Assembly: GCA_005788205.1 (NCBI GenBank)
Contig: SXYT01000187.1
Coordinates: forward strand, 1-8,809
DNA length: 8,809 nt
Source of the DNA: Actinomycetota bacterium
Lineage (GTDB): Bacteria > Actinomycetota > Acidimicrobiia > Acidimicrobiales > Ilumatobacteraceae
Direction: 5' to 3'
A program made the translations under genes and the position numbers. The notes beneath the pieces are model-generated. The model was given only the letters and a program-made list of their open reading frames with translations. It was not told the DNA's origin and searched no databases. Below are positions 1 to 8,544 of the stretch, one piece after another. How positions within the stretch are numbered: position 1 is the stretch's first letter; each line of letters begins with the position of its first letter.

Positions 1-111
1 CCCACCCAGCACCGGTTCCTGAACGGCCTGGACGACATCGGCATCACGCTCACGCACGCCGGGGCAATCGACACGTTCGAGAAGAACCGCCCCGCCTGGC
101 TGGCGCGGTAG
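1..111 (+). CDS. leuD: 3-isopropylmalate dehydratase small subunit LeuD, C-terminal end (partial)
   Basis: Only the last 36 codons and the TAG stop (109-111) are in the window; the gene starts to the left. The reading frame contains a stretch reading FLNGLDDIGITLTHAG, then AIDTFEKNRPAWLAR at the end. This closely matches the conserved tail of LeuD proteins (E. coli LeuD ends with a segment like NGLDSIGLTLQH followed by AIAAYE and a short PAF/PAW-type end). LeuD pairs with the iron-sulfur subunit LeuC to isomerise 2-isopropylmalate to 3-isopropylmalate in cytosolic leucine biosynthesis. Nearly every third codon position is G or C, as in the rec genes, which supports a native coding frame. It converges on recD across an 89-base gap and has no functional link to it that I can see. 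The identification rests on a short segment, but the motif is distinctive. Confidence 0.85.
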   Translation, partial: PTQHRFLNGLDDIGITLTHAGAIDTFEKNRPAWLAR

Positions 112-200
112 TCAGCCGGGAATCGACACCGACAGCTCCGTTCGCACCGACGTTCCAGTCGTTGTCGGACCCGGCCCGATGTCGGCAGTGCGAGGGACCG
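112..200. other. Convergent intergenic gap between leuD and recD
   Basis: This 89-base stretch separates the stop codons of two convergent genes. It holds one modest inverted repeat, CCGAC at 147-151 with GTCGG at 164-168 (12-base loop). The stem is short and has no T-run on either side, so it is a poor match to a factor-independent terminator. I see no convincing small ORF, promoter or RNA gene here. Termination of both genes may rely on Rho, or on the hairpin inside the recD end (210-224). Confidence 0.5.
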
Positions 201-1910
201 TCAGAGAAGACCGGCAAGGCCGGTGGCGCGTTGCACCTTGGTGCCGATCGCCGCCCGCAGGGCCTCCTCGGTGGCAACGATGGTCAGGTGCGGCTTGGCC
301 CTGGTCATGCCCGTGTACAGCAGTTCCCGCGTGAGGATCCGGGAGCGTCCCTTCGGCAGGACGACGACGGTGTGCCCGAACTCGCTGCCCTGGCTCTTGT
401 GGATGGTGAGCGCGTGCACCGTCTCCACGTGCGGCACCCTCGCGACCGGGAGCACCGTGACACCCTCGGAGTCGCCGAACACCACGACCGGCCGGTTGCC
501 GGCATCCCTGCACACGACCCCGATGTCACCGTTCGAGAGGCCGCTGAATGAGTCATTGCGCGTGACGATGACGGGACGGCCGATGTACCACAGGCCGCGG
601 GCGAGCTCACCGAGCTGGCGCTCCACGGCAGAGTTCCAGCCCGACACACCGAGGTTCCCGCGCCGGTGCGCACACACCACCTGAAGGCCGTCACGAAACT
701 CGAGCACCGCACGGTATTGGTCAGGGGTCGAGGCGCCGGCGGCAAGCTCGCACAGCTCACGGGCATGTCCCGCAACCGTGCGCGCGAGCTGCTGGAGGGC
801 GGCATCCTCGGTCACGGGATCTACCCATGCAAAGCGGGCCTCGCTGGCCGTGCCGGCGGCGTGACGACGCACCGCTGCGAGTGCGGCATCAGCATCGCCC
901 GACTTCGTGTGGGTGGCGATGTCGTCGACCGGCGTCCCCTCCTCGAAGCGGTACTTGCCGGTCAGCGACTCGACCGTCACGGCGCCACGCACTGACGCCT
1001 CCACGATGTCAGCAAGCACTGTGCCGGCATCCACGCTCGCCAACTGGTGCGGGTCACCCACGAGGATGAGTTCCGCGCCGTCCTTCATGGCCTCGAGCAG
1101 GCGCGCCATCATGGACAGGGGCATCATCGAGACCTCGTCAATGATGACAAGGTCGTAGGGCATGCGGTCCTTCGCATTGAAACGCCACTGCACCCTGGCC
1201 ACCGGGTTGTACTTCAGCAATTTGTGGACGGTGAGCTTCGGGAGCGCGTCCACCACGCTTTCCATCCCGGACGGAACATCGCCCTTCGACACCGCCCACC
1301 GCACCGCAGAACGCAGTGCACGGTCCATCCGCTTGGCAGCGAGGCCGGTGGGGGCCGCCAGGGCGACCGTGTCGTTTCCTGATGCACCGGACATGTGCGC
1401 GACAATCCTGTGCGCGACCCCAAAGGTCTTGCCGGAGCCGGGTCCGCCCGTGACGATCGTGAGCCGGCCGGCGGCCGAGGCGGTCCTCAGGTACTGAGCC
1501 ACGAACAGTTCCTCCTCGTAGGAACGCGCGGCATAGAGCCGTGTGCCGTCAAGCACGAACGGCCGTCGCGGCGCGTCCGTCCGTTGTCCTGGGCTGCAGA
1601 CGAGATCCGGGGTGGTCGACAGTGCGGCGACCCAATCAGCCGCACCAGAGGGCCAGTGCACTGCCGTGGCGTCGGCGTTCTCAGGTGACCACAGGTCGAT
1701 GTGGCTGAAGTCGACGCAGGTGTGCCCTGACCGCGAGGTGCCAAGGACCAGTGCGAACGCGACCCAGGCGAGCGGGTCGACGTTGCGCGACGCTCCCGCG
1801 AGCCGGAAGAGCGCCGACACCGCGCTCAGGTCGCGCGACTCAACGGCACGGGCGTCCACGTACGGCCGCAGGTCATCGGGATACTGGGTGGAGGCGTACA
1901 GCGAGCTCAT
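201..1910 (-). CDS. recD: RecBCD enzyme subunit RecD (5'-3' SF1B DNA helicase)
   Basis: A 569-residue protein, close to the usual RecD length (E. coli 608). RecD is the fast 5'-3' motor of the cytosolic RecBCD complex at double-strand breaks. The N-terminal part (about 1-145) corresponds to the domain that contacts RecC and ends in a typical RPFVLDGTRLY segment. Helicase motifs follow in order: Walker A GGPGSGKT (155-162), Ia APTGLAAKRM (186-195), TVHKLL (227-232), Walker B IIDEVSMM (256-263), motif III VGDPHQLASVDAG (284-296), a motif IV-like KYRF (319-322), NGDIG (460-464), HKSQGSEF (504-511) and motif VI LYTGMTRAK (531-539) with Arg537. The end, ATGLAGLL, resembles the SGLAALF end of E. 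coli RecD. The ATG (1908-1910) overlaps the recB TGA as ATGA, implying translational coupling. The upstream GGGGGTG is only a weak ribosome binding site. RecD2 is less likely: that family has an N-terminal extension and no recB/recC partners. Confidence 0.97.
   Translation of the reverse strand: MSSLYASTQYPDDLRPYVDARAVESRDLSAVSALFRLAGASRNVDPLAWVAFALVLGTSRSGHTCVDFSHIDLWSPENADATAVHWPSGAADWVAALSTTPDLVCSPGQRTDAPRRPFVLDGTRLYAARSYEEELFVAQYLRTASAAGRLTIVTGGPGSGKTFGVAHRIVAHMSGASGNDTVALAAPTGLAAKRMDRALRSAVRWAVSKGDVPSGMESVVDALPKLTVHKLLKYNPVARVQWRFNAKDRMPYDLVIIDEVSMMPLSMMARLLEAMKDGAELILVGDPHQLASVDAGTVLADIVEASVRGAVTVESLTGKYRFEEGTPVDDIATHTKSGDADAALAAVRRHAAGTASEARFAWVDPVTEDAALQQLARTVAGHARELCELAAGASTPDQYRAVLEFRDGLQVVCAHRRGNLGVSGWNSAVERQLGELARGLWYIGRPVIVTRNDSFSGLSNGDIGVVCRDAGNRPVVVFGDSEGVTVLPVARVPHVETVHALTIHKSQGSEFGHTVVVLPKGRSRILTRELLYTGMTRAKPHLTIVATEEALRAAIGTKVQRATGLAGLL
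210..224 (-). terminator. Hairpin at the end of recD, possible weak terminator
   Basis: ACCGGC (210-215) and GCCGGT (219-224) form a perfect 6-bp stem with a 3-base loop, 7 bases before the recD stop codon. On the minus strand the stem is followed by CTTCTCTGA, which is pyrimidine-rich but lacks a true U-tract. It could slow or end recCBD transcription. However, it exactly spans the codons for T563-G564-L565-A566-G567, part of a conserved RecD tail, so the symmetry may be a by-product of coding. Low confidence as a terminator. Confidence 0.25.
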
Positions 1911-4900
1911 GCGCGCACCCCCGACATCACGTCAGACAGGCGCTCCCACAGACCGCCGGGAGCCTCCCAGACAAAGACACCGTTGCGGTACCCGAGCGCG
2001 TCCTCGGGGGTGTCGTCGCCCACCATTCCACGGATGAAGAAGTACGCAAGACCTGCCACAGCCGGCGCCACTGCCCCTGCCCCTGCCGAGCGGGCCCTGA
2101 CATAGCGGTGCACTGCCACGCCGTAGATGAGCGCCTGCAGCGGGTAGTGGTGGTGTTCCATCTCCTCGCGCATCCGGTCGCGCCGGTACCCATGGATGAG
2201 CGTGTCCATGCCATCCTCGTCGAGGCGGTTGCTCTTCCAGTCGGTGACCCAGAGGGACTGCGCGTTGCCGACTGTGACTCTCAACAACGTGTCGATCGAA
2301 CCGTTCATGAGCCCCAGGAGGGGGATGTCGAACGAGGATGATGCAAGCTCGCGCGCATACGGGGCAAGAACATCGTCTGCCCTGCCCGCACCCTCGAGCA
2401 CCTCCAGCAGGGTCCGCCCGATGTCGCTGACCTTAACGCCGTCCTTGGCGGCGGCAAGACCGATCTCGAAGCCGAGCTCGTTCAGCCTGTCCGTCGGCTC
2501 GACACTGGACAGGCGAAACCCGCCGAAAGGCCCGCCGAGCGGCGTGATGAGCGACAGCACGACCCCGCGGACAAGTTCATCACGGTGCCTCCTCAGAAGC
2601 GCACTGTTCGCCACCGCGTCGACCACGCGCGCGACCTCGGCCCCGAGGTCTGACGCTGTGAAATCGATCCTCTCGTACACCGAGTGCATGATCTTGCCGA
2701 AGTACGTGCCCCCGACCAGCCGCGCCAGCGGCATCTCCGCAACGCCCAATAGGACGACGTCATCGCAGTACCCCGACCTGATCGAGATGATCTCGTCGTC
2801 GTCGTTGTGGCCTCCGCCGCTGCGGTCGTCGATGTCATTGACGTCCATCTGCCTGCCCTGGCGCGTCTTTGTGATGCCGGAGAACGACATGCGCCGGTAC
2901 GTCTGCTCGGTGGAGCCACCGAACGGCGCGAGACCGGGCTCCTCGTCGGTGGACTTCTTCGTTTGATAGCGCGGGAACTCGCGGATGCGATCCGCGGTCA
3001 CGACGTCCACCAACCGGCTGACCGGCCCGAACCGGGCCGGGTCGTTCAAGCCCTCGGTGACGCGACGGCCACCGTGGTTGCTGCCCTCCGGTTGGCTGGC
3101 GACGATGAGCGACACATGGTGCTTTGCCCGCGTGAGTGCGACATAGAAAAGGCGCATCACCTCATCCGCTTCCTCGGATGCTCTTGCGGTCTTGGCCGCA
3201 TCAAACTTGCGCTCAACCACGTATCCCGCGTCGATCACGCGCTCGTTCTCGCCCGGAGAGCCCGCCTTGGCGCGGTGGAACTGGTCTGCACCGCGCGAGT
3301 TTCTCTGAGTCTTCCACAGATCCGCCACCACGACGATGGGGAACTCGAGCCCCTTGGACGCATGAACCGTCATGATCTGCACGGCGTCGCGGTCACTCTC
3401 CACCCGACGGCTGACCGTCTCGGACTGGTCCTCGCGAGCGGACAGCACGGCAATCGCATCGAGGACTTCGGACGGCGGGCACCCGGTGCCGTTGGTTGCC
3501 CGGTGCAGGAGCTCCACCACATGCGCAAAGTCGGTCTCGCGCCGCTCCCCCGCATCCCCGCGCACGATGCGGTTGGCAATCTCCTCGTCGCCGCGCAGAC
3601 GGGCGGCAACAGCGGCGACTCCGCCGCTGCGGAGCGCACGCCCCCATTGGCTGACGGTTCGCTGGATCGTCTCGATCCGCTCCTCGTCGAGCGCGCCTGC
3701 ATCAGCAAGCTCCACACCGAAGAACGGGGTTGCCGCCACGAGCCTGATGAGTGAGAAGTCATGTGGCTCCGCCATGGCGCGGAAGAGACGAGACAGGGCT
3801 GCAGCCATCTCGCCCTTCATCACGTTCTCTGTACCCGAGCTCACGGCACTGACCCCAAGGTCCCGCAGTGCCGCCTCCACGGCTGCACCGGTGCTCTTGC
3901 TCGTGACGAGCACACAGATATCACCCGGCTTTGCCTTCCCTGTCTTGCCGTCCTTCGTGATGCTCACCGTCTCGAGGATCTCCCTGACGCGGAGTGCAGT
4001 CGGGCCGACGATGCGGTTCTTGTTGCCGACATCTCCGAGATCGACGATGGTCAACGGCTTGCTGCCCGTGAGCGACGAGCCGGGCGCCCCATCCCGCGCG
4101 GTGACGGGCACGTAATCAATCCCATCACCGAACGTCCAGCCGGCGAACAGATGATTGAGCGCCTCCAGAAGGTCGGCATCGCTGCGCCAGTTGCGCCGCA
4201 GCGTGAGGCGCTTTGTGTCGTCGCGGACCGCCAGGTACGCCTCGATGTCGGCGCCCCGGACACGGTAGATCGCCTGTTTGGGGTCCCCCACAGCGACGAG
4301 CGTGTGCGTGGTGGAGCTGGGGTCGAAGATGTGCCGGAAGATCGACCACTGGAGCTTGTCGGTGTCCTGGGCCTCGTCGATGACAGCAAGCCGAAAGCGC
4401 TGACGGAGCGCCGCGGTGAGGACGACCTGGCTGGTGTCGGCGAGCAGTTCCGCAGCACGGCGCAGAAGGTCGTCGAAGGTGGGCTCCATTTCCGTGCGCT
4501 CGCGTATCCGCTCGACGCACTTCTCGACGACATCGATGACATGGTCGAGGCCGGCGTTGAGTTCTCCCGCGGTCTTTCCAGCCTGCGCCTTCTGGTACGG
4601 GGCGTACGACAGGACCGACAGCGGCGACCCGAGGCGTGCCTCTACCACGGCCCTGAGCCGAGGTGATTCGTAGATGTTGCCCCGGATTGCCTCGGTGATG
4701 ACAGCGTCATTCACAACCTCTGAGATGATCCGCTCGAGATCCGTCTCGTCACCCTCCCCCACGGCGGGCAGGCCGGCCATGGCGAGGATACGGGCGCACA
4801 CCGAGTGGATAGTGGAGATGGTTGCAGTGTCGAACTCGCGCAGGGCACGGGCGAGGCGTGCCGCCCGGGCGGGCGCATCCGCACCGACGAGATCCCCGGC

Positions 4901-5176
4901 GAGATGGTCGTCCACGTCTGCCGTTCCCGCACGCAACTGGCGCTCCAGCGTGACGAGACGGCGGCGAATCCGGTCGCGCAGCTCAGCGGCCGCATTGCGC
5001 GTGAACGTGGTGACGAGGATGTTCCCGATCCGGATGTCATCGTTCAGGGCGATGGTACGCGCCACGAACGCAGCCACCGAGAACGTCTTGCCGGTGCCGG
5101 CGCTCGCCTCAATGACGGTTCCGTTGACAACCTGTGGGTCGACGATATCGAAGTCGGGGTAGACCGGCTGGCTCAT
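1907..5176 (-). CDS. recB: RecBCD enzyme subunit RecB (3'-5' SF1A helicase with C-terminal nuclease)
   Basis: A 1089-residue protein from the ATG at 5176. RecB is the 3'-5' motor and the only nuclease of RecBCD; in E. coli it also loads RecA. UvrD-like helicase motifs in order: Walker A EASAGTGKTF (23-32), Ia TTFTRNAAAELRDRI (56-70), STIHSVC (121-127), Walker B VIDEAQDTDKLQW (265-277), motif III VGDPKQAIYRVRGADIEAYL (296-315), motif IV RRNWRSD (327-333), V TVHASKGLEFP (603-613), VI RLFYVALTRAK (675-685). An acidic, Gly/His-rich linker lies near 778-795. The nuclease domain keeps H831 (KIMHSVYERI), D962 (GSIDTLL), D979 and K981 (TDWKSNRLD), then the YPLQALIY motif (1011-1018), matching E. coli H956, D1067, D1080 and K1082. 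Start choice: an in-frame GTG at 5188 would add four residues (fMet-Gly-Gly-Ala), but the ATG at 5176 overlaps the recC TGA as ATGA, like the recB/recD junction. AddA is less likely because RecC and RecD partners flank it. Confidence 0.97.
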   Translation of the reverse strand: MSQPVYPDFDIVDPQVVNGTVIEASAGTGKTFSVAAFVARTIALNDDIRIGNILVTTFTRNAAAELRDRIRRRLVTLERQLRAGTADVDDHLAGDLVGADAPARAARLARALREFDTATISTIHSVCARILAMAGLPAVGEGDETDLERIISEVVNDAVITEAIRGNIYESPRLRAVVEARLGSPLSVLSYAPYQKAQAGKTAGELNAGLDHVIDVVEKCVERIRERTEMEPTFDDLLRRAAELLADTSQVVLTAALRQRFRLAVIDEAQDTDKLQWSIFRHIFDPSSTTHTLVAVGDPKQAIYRVRGADIEAYLAVRDDTKRLTLRRNWRSDADLLEALNHLFAGWTFGDGIDYVPVTARDGAPGSSLTGSKPLTIVDLGDVGNKNRIVGPTALRVREILETVSITKDGKTGKAKPGDICVLVTSKSTGAAVEAALRDLGVSAVSSGTENVMKGEMAAALSRLFRAMAEPHDFSLIRLVAATPFFGVELADAGALDEERIETIQRTVSQWGRALRSGGVAAVAARLRGDEEIANRIVRGDAGERRETDFAHVVELLHRATNGTGCPPSEVLDAIAVLSAREDQSETVSRRVESDRDAVQIMTVHASKGLEFPIVVVADLWKTQRNSRGADQFHRAKAGSPGENERVIDAGYVVERKFDAAKTARASEEADEVMRLFYVALTRAKHHVSLIVASQPEGSNHGGRRVTEGLNDPARFGPVSRLVDVVTADRIREFPRYQTKKSTDEEPGLAPFGGSTEQTYRRMSFSGITKTRQGRQMDVNDIDDRSGGGHNDDDEIISIRSGYCDDVVLLGVAEMPLARLVGGTYFGKIMHSVYERIDFTASDLGAEVARVVDAVANSALLRRHRDELVRGVVLSLITPLGGPFGGFRLSSVEPTDRLNELGFEIGLAAAKDGVKVSDIGRTLLEVLEGAGRADDVLAPYARELASSSFDIPLLGLMNGSIDTLLRVTVGNAQSLWVTDWKSNRLDEDGMDTLIHGYRRDRMREEMEHHHYPLQALIYGVAVHRYVRARSAGAGAVAPAVAGLAYFFIRGMVGDDTPEDALGYRNGVFVWEAPGGLWERLSDVMSGVRA

Positions 5177-8100
5177 CGCACCACCCACTTCTGGAGGCCG
5201 TTGCCTTTGCCGCCATCCTTCTCGAGGACGAACGACACCTCACGCGTGCCGAGAAAATCGATGATTGCCGGGTTGTCGGCCGGGTAGGCACGCTCGATCA
5301 CGGGCGATGACCCGAACACAACAGCCTCTGGTGATGCAGTGAACTTTCGGCCCTCGACGAAGTCGTCAAAAGCATCAAGTACGGCGTCGTCATCAACAGA
5401 ACCCGCATCGACGATCTTGGATGCCGTTTCACCGAAGGCTCCGCAGGGGGTCACGCGGGCCACAGGTTCCACACGGGCCAGGTTCAGGAGGCGTCGTGCG
5501 GCCTCCGCTTGGTCGATCGAGACGTCCAGTGTGATCACGTTTGCGAGGAACCCGAGCGTCTTGTTCTTCGTGTCGCGATGGACCACGATTGCCTGGGCCA
5601 CGTTGCGGCCCGCGGCGCGCAGCGCCAGCAGGCGCAGCGCGAGTCTCGTGATCTCCTTTTCCGCCTTGGAGTGATACAGCAACGAGAACACGAGACCAGC
5701 ACCCGAACTCTCGACAACGTTCGGCACGTGGCAGTCAATAACTGTCCCGTCCTCGCCGCGGATCTTGAACTCGATCGGGTCTGGGTGCGCCAAAGGGATG
5801 CCGAGCGTGCTCGCGTGTCCACGCACGGCTGATGCAACGTCGAACGCAGTCCCCAGTGCCTGTCCCTCGAACGGGGGCACCGGGAGGGTGTCGCTGCCGG
5901 TGGCGGCCGCCTCCCAGTCAGCGCGTGAGTTCTCGAGTGCATCTGCCCCGGCGGCATCGACCAGCGCCCCGGCAAGACGTGCGAGCACGAACTCGTCCTG
6001 GTCCACCGGGAGCGTGGCGCCCGGGTCCGGGGTCTCGTACTCGGTGTAGATGTGCAGTGTCTCGCGGAGGTAGTAAGAAAGCGGGTCGATGACGAGCATC
6101 TCGAGGTTCTGCAACGGCACCTCCAGGTACGGGTCGGCGGTCACTGCGACAGGGACCGGGACTGTCCCGTCGGCGAGCAAGCCCCGCGATGCTGACAGTG
6201 CCGCAGAGTCGTGCGACCACCTGATGCCCGCCACCGGGCCCTTATCGGTCACGAAGTTGAGCACCCCGCTGGCGTGCCGGGGGTGGAGGTGCTCGATGGC
6301 GCTGTGCTTCGCGGGGTCATCAGGGATGTCAACCCCGAGTCGTCCGCAGAGGTCGAGTAGCTCGGCGAGCGGCGTGACGAGCGGGACGGGCGAGTTGTTC
6401 TTGATGCTGCGTCCGTTGCACGTGATGACGAGCCTCTCCCCCGCCGCGAGGACGGCCTCGAGCAGCACGCGACGGGTGTCGACGCGCGGGTCGGGATCCC
6501 CCATCAACGGGTCGGTCGCGATGATGTCGTCACCTTCGGCCTCTCCAACCGCGAGCGTGCCGTCATCCACTCCGACGATGCACACGACGCGGAACGGGAC
6601 GGAACGCAGGGGCACGAACGACGTGGCAGTGACAGCACCTGTCCGAAGCGGCTGGCGCCCCGGGGTGGCAGCGAGACGCTGGCCGAGAAGATCGGCGAAC
6701 TCAGCGAAGCGAACCGCCTCGAGAACCTGCGTGCTCGACGTTCCTTGCTGCAGGACAGTTGAATCGCCGAAGACCTTGATGACTGCGAGTGCATCGTCGA
6801 TGTCCGTGCAGGACGGTCCGCAGAGTGCGACGAGAAACCTCTCGATCTCCTGGCACCACGTGCTGACGGGCTGCGGTTCATGGGCCTTGTTCTCCATCTC
6901 TGCGAGTACCCCGAGGATCTCGGTGAGGGCGGTGATTGAGTCAACCTCTGCGGTGTCGATATGGGTGAGGGGAACCGCACCGCCGAGCTCGCGCTGGGGT
7001 GTGGCGGCGTCGGGCAGCAGGGCCCCGAGGAGGGCACGGTCGAGCATGTCTTTCCACGTGTGGGCCGTGATCTCGGTGACGCCGAAGCCGGCTGATGCCC
7101 TCTGGCCTGCGTCAAGGCCCCACCGCACCCTGGTTGCCTCCACGAGCCGCAGCCAGACGTCAACATCGTCCTGGCTGAGCCTGCGGGGTGCGAGGACCAG
7201 GTCATCGGATGCGATGCGCATCACCGAGGCGACATCGAACCGCGACCCGACAAGCGAGAGAACAGCGCCGAGCAGGTCCGCCCCCGGGCTGACATCGCGC
7301 AGCGAACGGTCCGCCACGACGAGCGGGACGGTGATCTTGCGCTTGTCATGGAGGGTCATGGGCTGGTCGAACGTGGCCTTGAGCAGGGGGGCGGCTTGCT
7401 CGATGTCGGCGCACAGCACGACCACCTCATGAGGCTGGAGACCGGGGAGTTCGTGGAACGCGTGGAGGAGCGCGTCGCGCAGCACCTCGACCTGGCGGGC
7501 GAGGTTGTGCCCGCGGTGGATCTGAACCGATGCATCACCGTCCACGAGAGCGGCGCGCACGACACGGTGCGGTGCCGCGACGGCATCGCGCATCCGGTGC
7601 AACAGGTTCGTGGACGTGACAGGAGGCGCGGTGACAGGTGCTGCGGCCTCGATGCCCTGGGAGGCGAGGAGCATCTGCAGCTCGAAGGCACCTCGCAGCC
7701 AGGTGGTGGCGAGCACGTCGCACCCGGGAACCACATGGAGGTCATCCGCCCGGGCGGGTGCCCTGCCGGGTGTGACGGGAAGGGACGCGGCCACGGAGTT
7801 CCACTGCTGCCAGAGATGAGCAGACGGGTGCACGCAGATGACCTCGACATCGATGGCATTTCCGAGCGCACGCAGGATCTCGAGGTTCGCCACAGAGAGA
7901 GTCTCGACACCCGCCACCATGAGGCGGGGCGGCAGGCCGGGGATGCCTTCGCCCAACTGCAGACGTGCGCAGAGTTCCTCAGTGCGCGCCGGCCAGGACG
8001 GGACACCGATGACATCGCGGACCCGGCGCCACAGCGCGAACTGCCACTCCATCTGGGCGTTGTCACGGCCAACCTCGGCGTTCGTGCGGTGCGCCACCTC

Positions 8101-8541
8101 CCACTCGCGAATGAGAGAGGGCCGTCGTGCTGCGTAGCGGTCAAACCGATCCGCGAGGGCACGGGCCGCACGGAGATGGCCGCCGTGCTTGCGCACGAGG
8201 GGATCATCAGCCGGCAGGTCATGGATGACGCGCAGCACCGCCATGGTGACCCTCTCGATCGACCATGCGTCGTCCTCGTCCTCGATGCCGTCGCGGAGGA
8301 TGCCGTTCAGCAAACCGACGTAGCCGACACGCACGTTCGCCATGACACCGTCACCGTTGCCCCCGGTTGCGCCGAGCCGGTTGGCAACCTGCGGCGCGAG
8401 CCATGCACGCATGCCCGCGGTGGGCACGATCAGGTACTGCGTCTGGAAGAGATCAAGTGTTGCCCCGCCCTGCTCGAGATATCGCACGACGGGATCAACC
8501 ACGCCCCCGACCTTCTCGACGCTCCAGACTCGCAACGGCAT
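5173..8541 (-). CDS. recC: RecBCD enzyme subunit RecC (scaffold and Chi-scanning subunit)
   Basis: A 1122-residue protein, in the usual RecC size range. RecC holds RecB and RecD together, splits the duplex at the DNA end and, in E. coli, recognises Chi in the 3' strand. RecC is built from helicase-like folds without working ATPase motifs, and no Walker A is seen here. Recognisable blocks: an N-terminal YLIVPTAGMRAWLAPQVANRLG-type segment (36-57); RQVEVLRDALLHAFHELPGL (349-368) followed by PHEVVVLCADIEQAAPLL (370-387); VVADRSLRDVSPGADLLGAVL (408-428) with SRFDVASVM (433-441); and the family signature FVPLRSVPFRVVCIVGVDDG (642-661), then DPDPRVDTRRVLLEAV (682-697) and VTPLAELLDLCG (722-733). 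The region after about 804, starting LEVPLQNLEMLVIDPLSYYL, matches the start of the inactive nuclease-like domain that binds RecD. The ATG (8539-8541) has a good ribosome binding site. Its TGA overlaps the recB ATG. The N-terminal half is more diverged than the signature region. Confidence 0.96.
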   Translation of the reverse strand: MPLRVWSVEKVGGVVDPVVRYLEQGGATLDLFQTQYLIVPTAGMRAWLAPQVANRLGATGGNGDGVMANVRVGYVGLLNGILRDGIEDEDDAWSIERVTMAVLRVIHDLPADDPLVRKHGGHLRAARALADRFDRYAARRPSLIREWEVAHRTNAEVGRDNAQMEWQFALWRRVRDVIGVPSWPARTEELCARLQLGEGIPGLPPRLMVAGVETLSVANLEILRALGNAIDVEVICVHPSAHLWQQWNSVAASLPVTPGRAPARADDLHVVPGCDVLATTWLRGAFELQMLLASQGIEAAAPVTAPPVTSTNLLHRMRDAVAAPHRVVRAALVDGDASVQIHRGHNLARQVEVLRDALLHAFHELPGLQPHEVVVLCADIEQAAPLLKATFDQPMTLHDKRKITVPLVVADRSLRDVSPGADLLGAVLSLVGSRFDVASVMRIASDDLVLAPRRLSQDDVDVWLRLVEATRVRWGLDAGQRASAGFGVTEITAHTWKDMLDRALLGALLPDAATPQRELGGAVPLTHIDTAEVDSITALTEILGVLAEMENKAHEPQPVSTWCQEIERFLVALCGPSCTDIDDALAVIKVFGDSTVLQQGTSSTQVLEAVRFAEFADLLGQRLAATPGRQPLRTGAVTATSFVPLRSVPFRVVCIVGVDDGTLAVGEAEGDDIIATDPLMGDPDPRVDTRRVLLEAVLAAGERLVITCNGRSIKNNSPVPLVTPLAELLDLCGRLGVDIPDDPAKHSAIEHLHPRHASGVLNFVTDKGPVAGIRWSHDSAALSASRGLLADGTVPVPVAVTADPYLEVPLQNLEMLVIDPLSYYLRETLHIYTEYETPDPGATLPVDQDEFVLARLAGALVDAAGADALENSRADWEAAATGSDTLPVPPFEGQALGTAFDVASAVRGHASTLGIPLAHPDPIEFKIRGEDGTVIDCHVPNVVESSGAGLVFSLLYHSKAEKEITRLALRLLALRAAGRNVAQAIVVHRDTKNKTLGFLANVITLDVSIDQAEAARRLLNLARVEPVARVTPCGAFGETASKIVDAGSVDDDAVLDAFDDFVEGRKFTASPEAVVFGSSPVIERAYPADNPAIIDFLGTREVSFVLEKDGGKGNGLQKWVVR

Positions 8542-8544
8542 TGA

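Noticed and set aside
265..1450. Possible RecD2 or TraA-type helicase instead of RecD
   Set aside because: The length, the N-terminal region and the direct overlap with recB and recC fit RecD of the RecBCD complex; there is no RecD2-type N-terminal extension or relaxase domain.
2066..2090. Short repeated CCCCTG units
   Set aside because: They encode a Gly-Ala-rich stretch (SAGAGAVAPAVAG) near the RecB C-terminus; only two or three units, so ordinary coding low complexity.
2807..3754. Plus-strand open frame (315 codons) antisense to recB
   Set aside because: Covers conserved RecB helicase motifs on the other strand and shows no motif of its own.
6089..7432. Long plus-strand open frame (447 codons) opposite recC
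   Set aside because: It lies fully antisense to recC, whose family identity is clear. Its product is rich in Ser, Arg, Thr and Pro with no recognisable motif, which is typical of shadow frames in high-GC DNA.
7348..8544. Plus-strand open frame (398 codons) antisense to the recC 5' half
   Set aside because: Rich in His, Arg, Gly, Glu and Val with no family motif; explained as the complement of recC codons.
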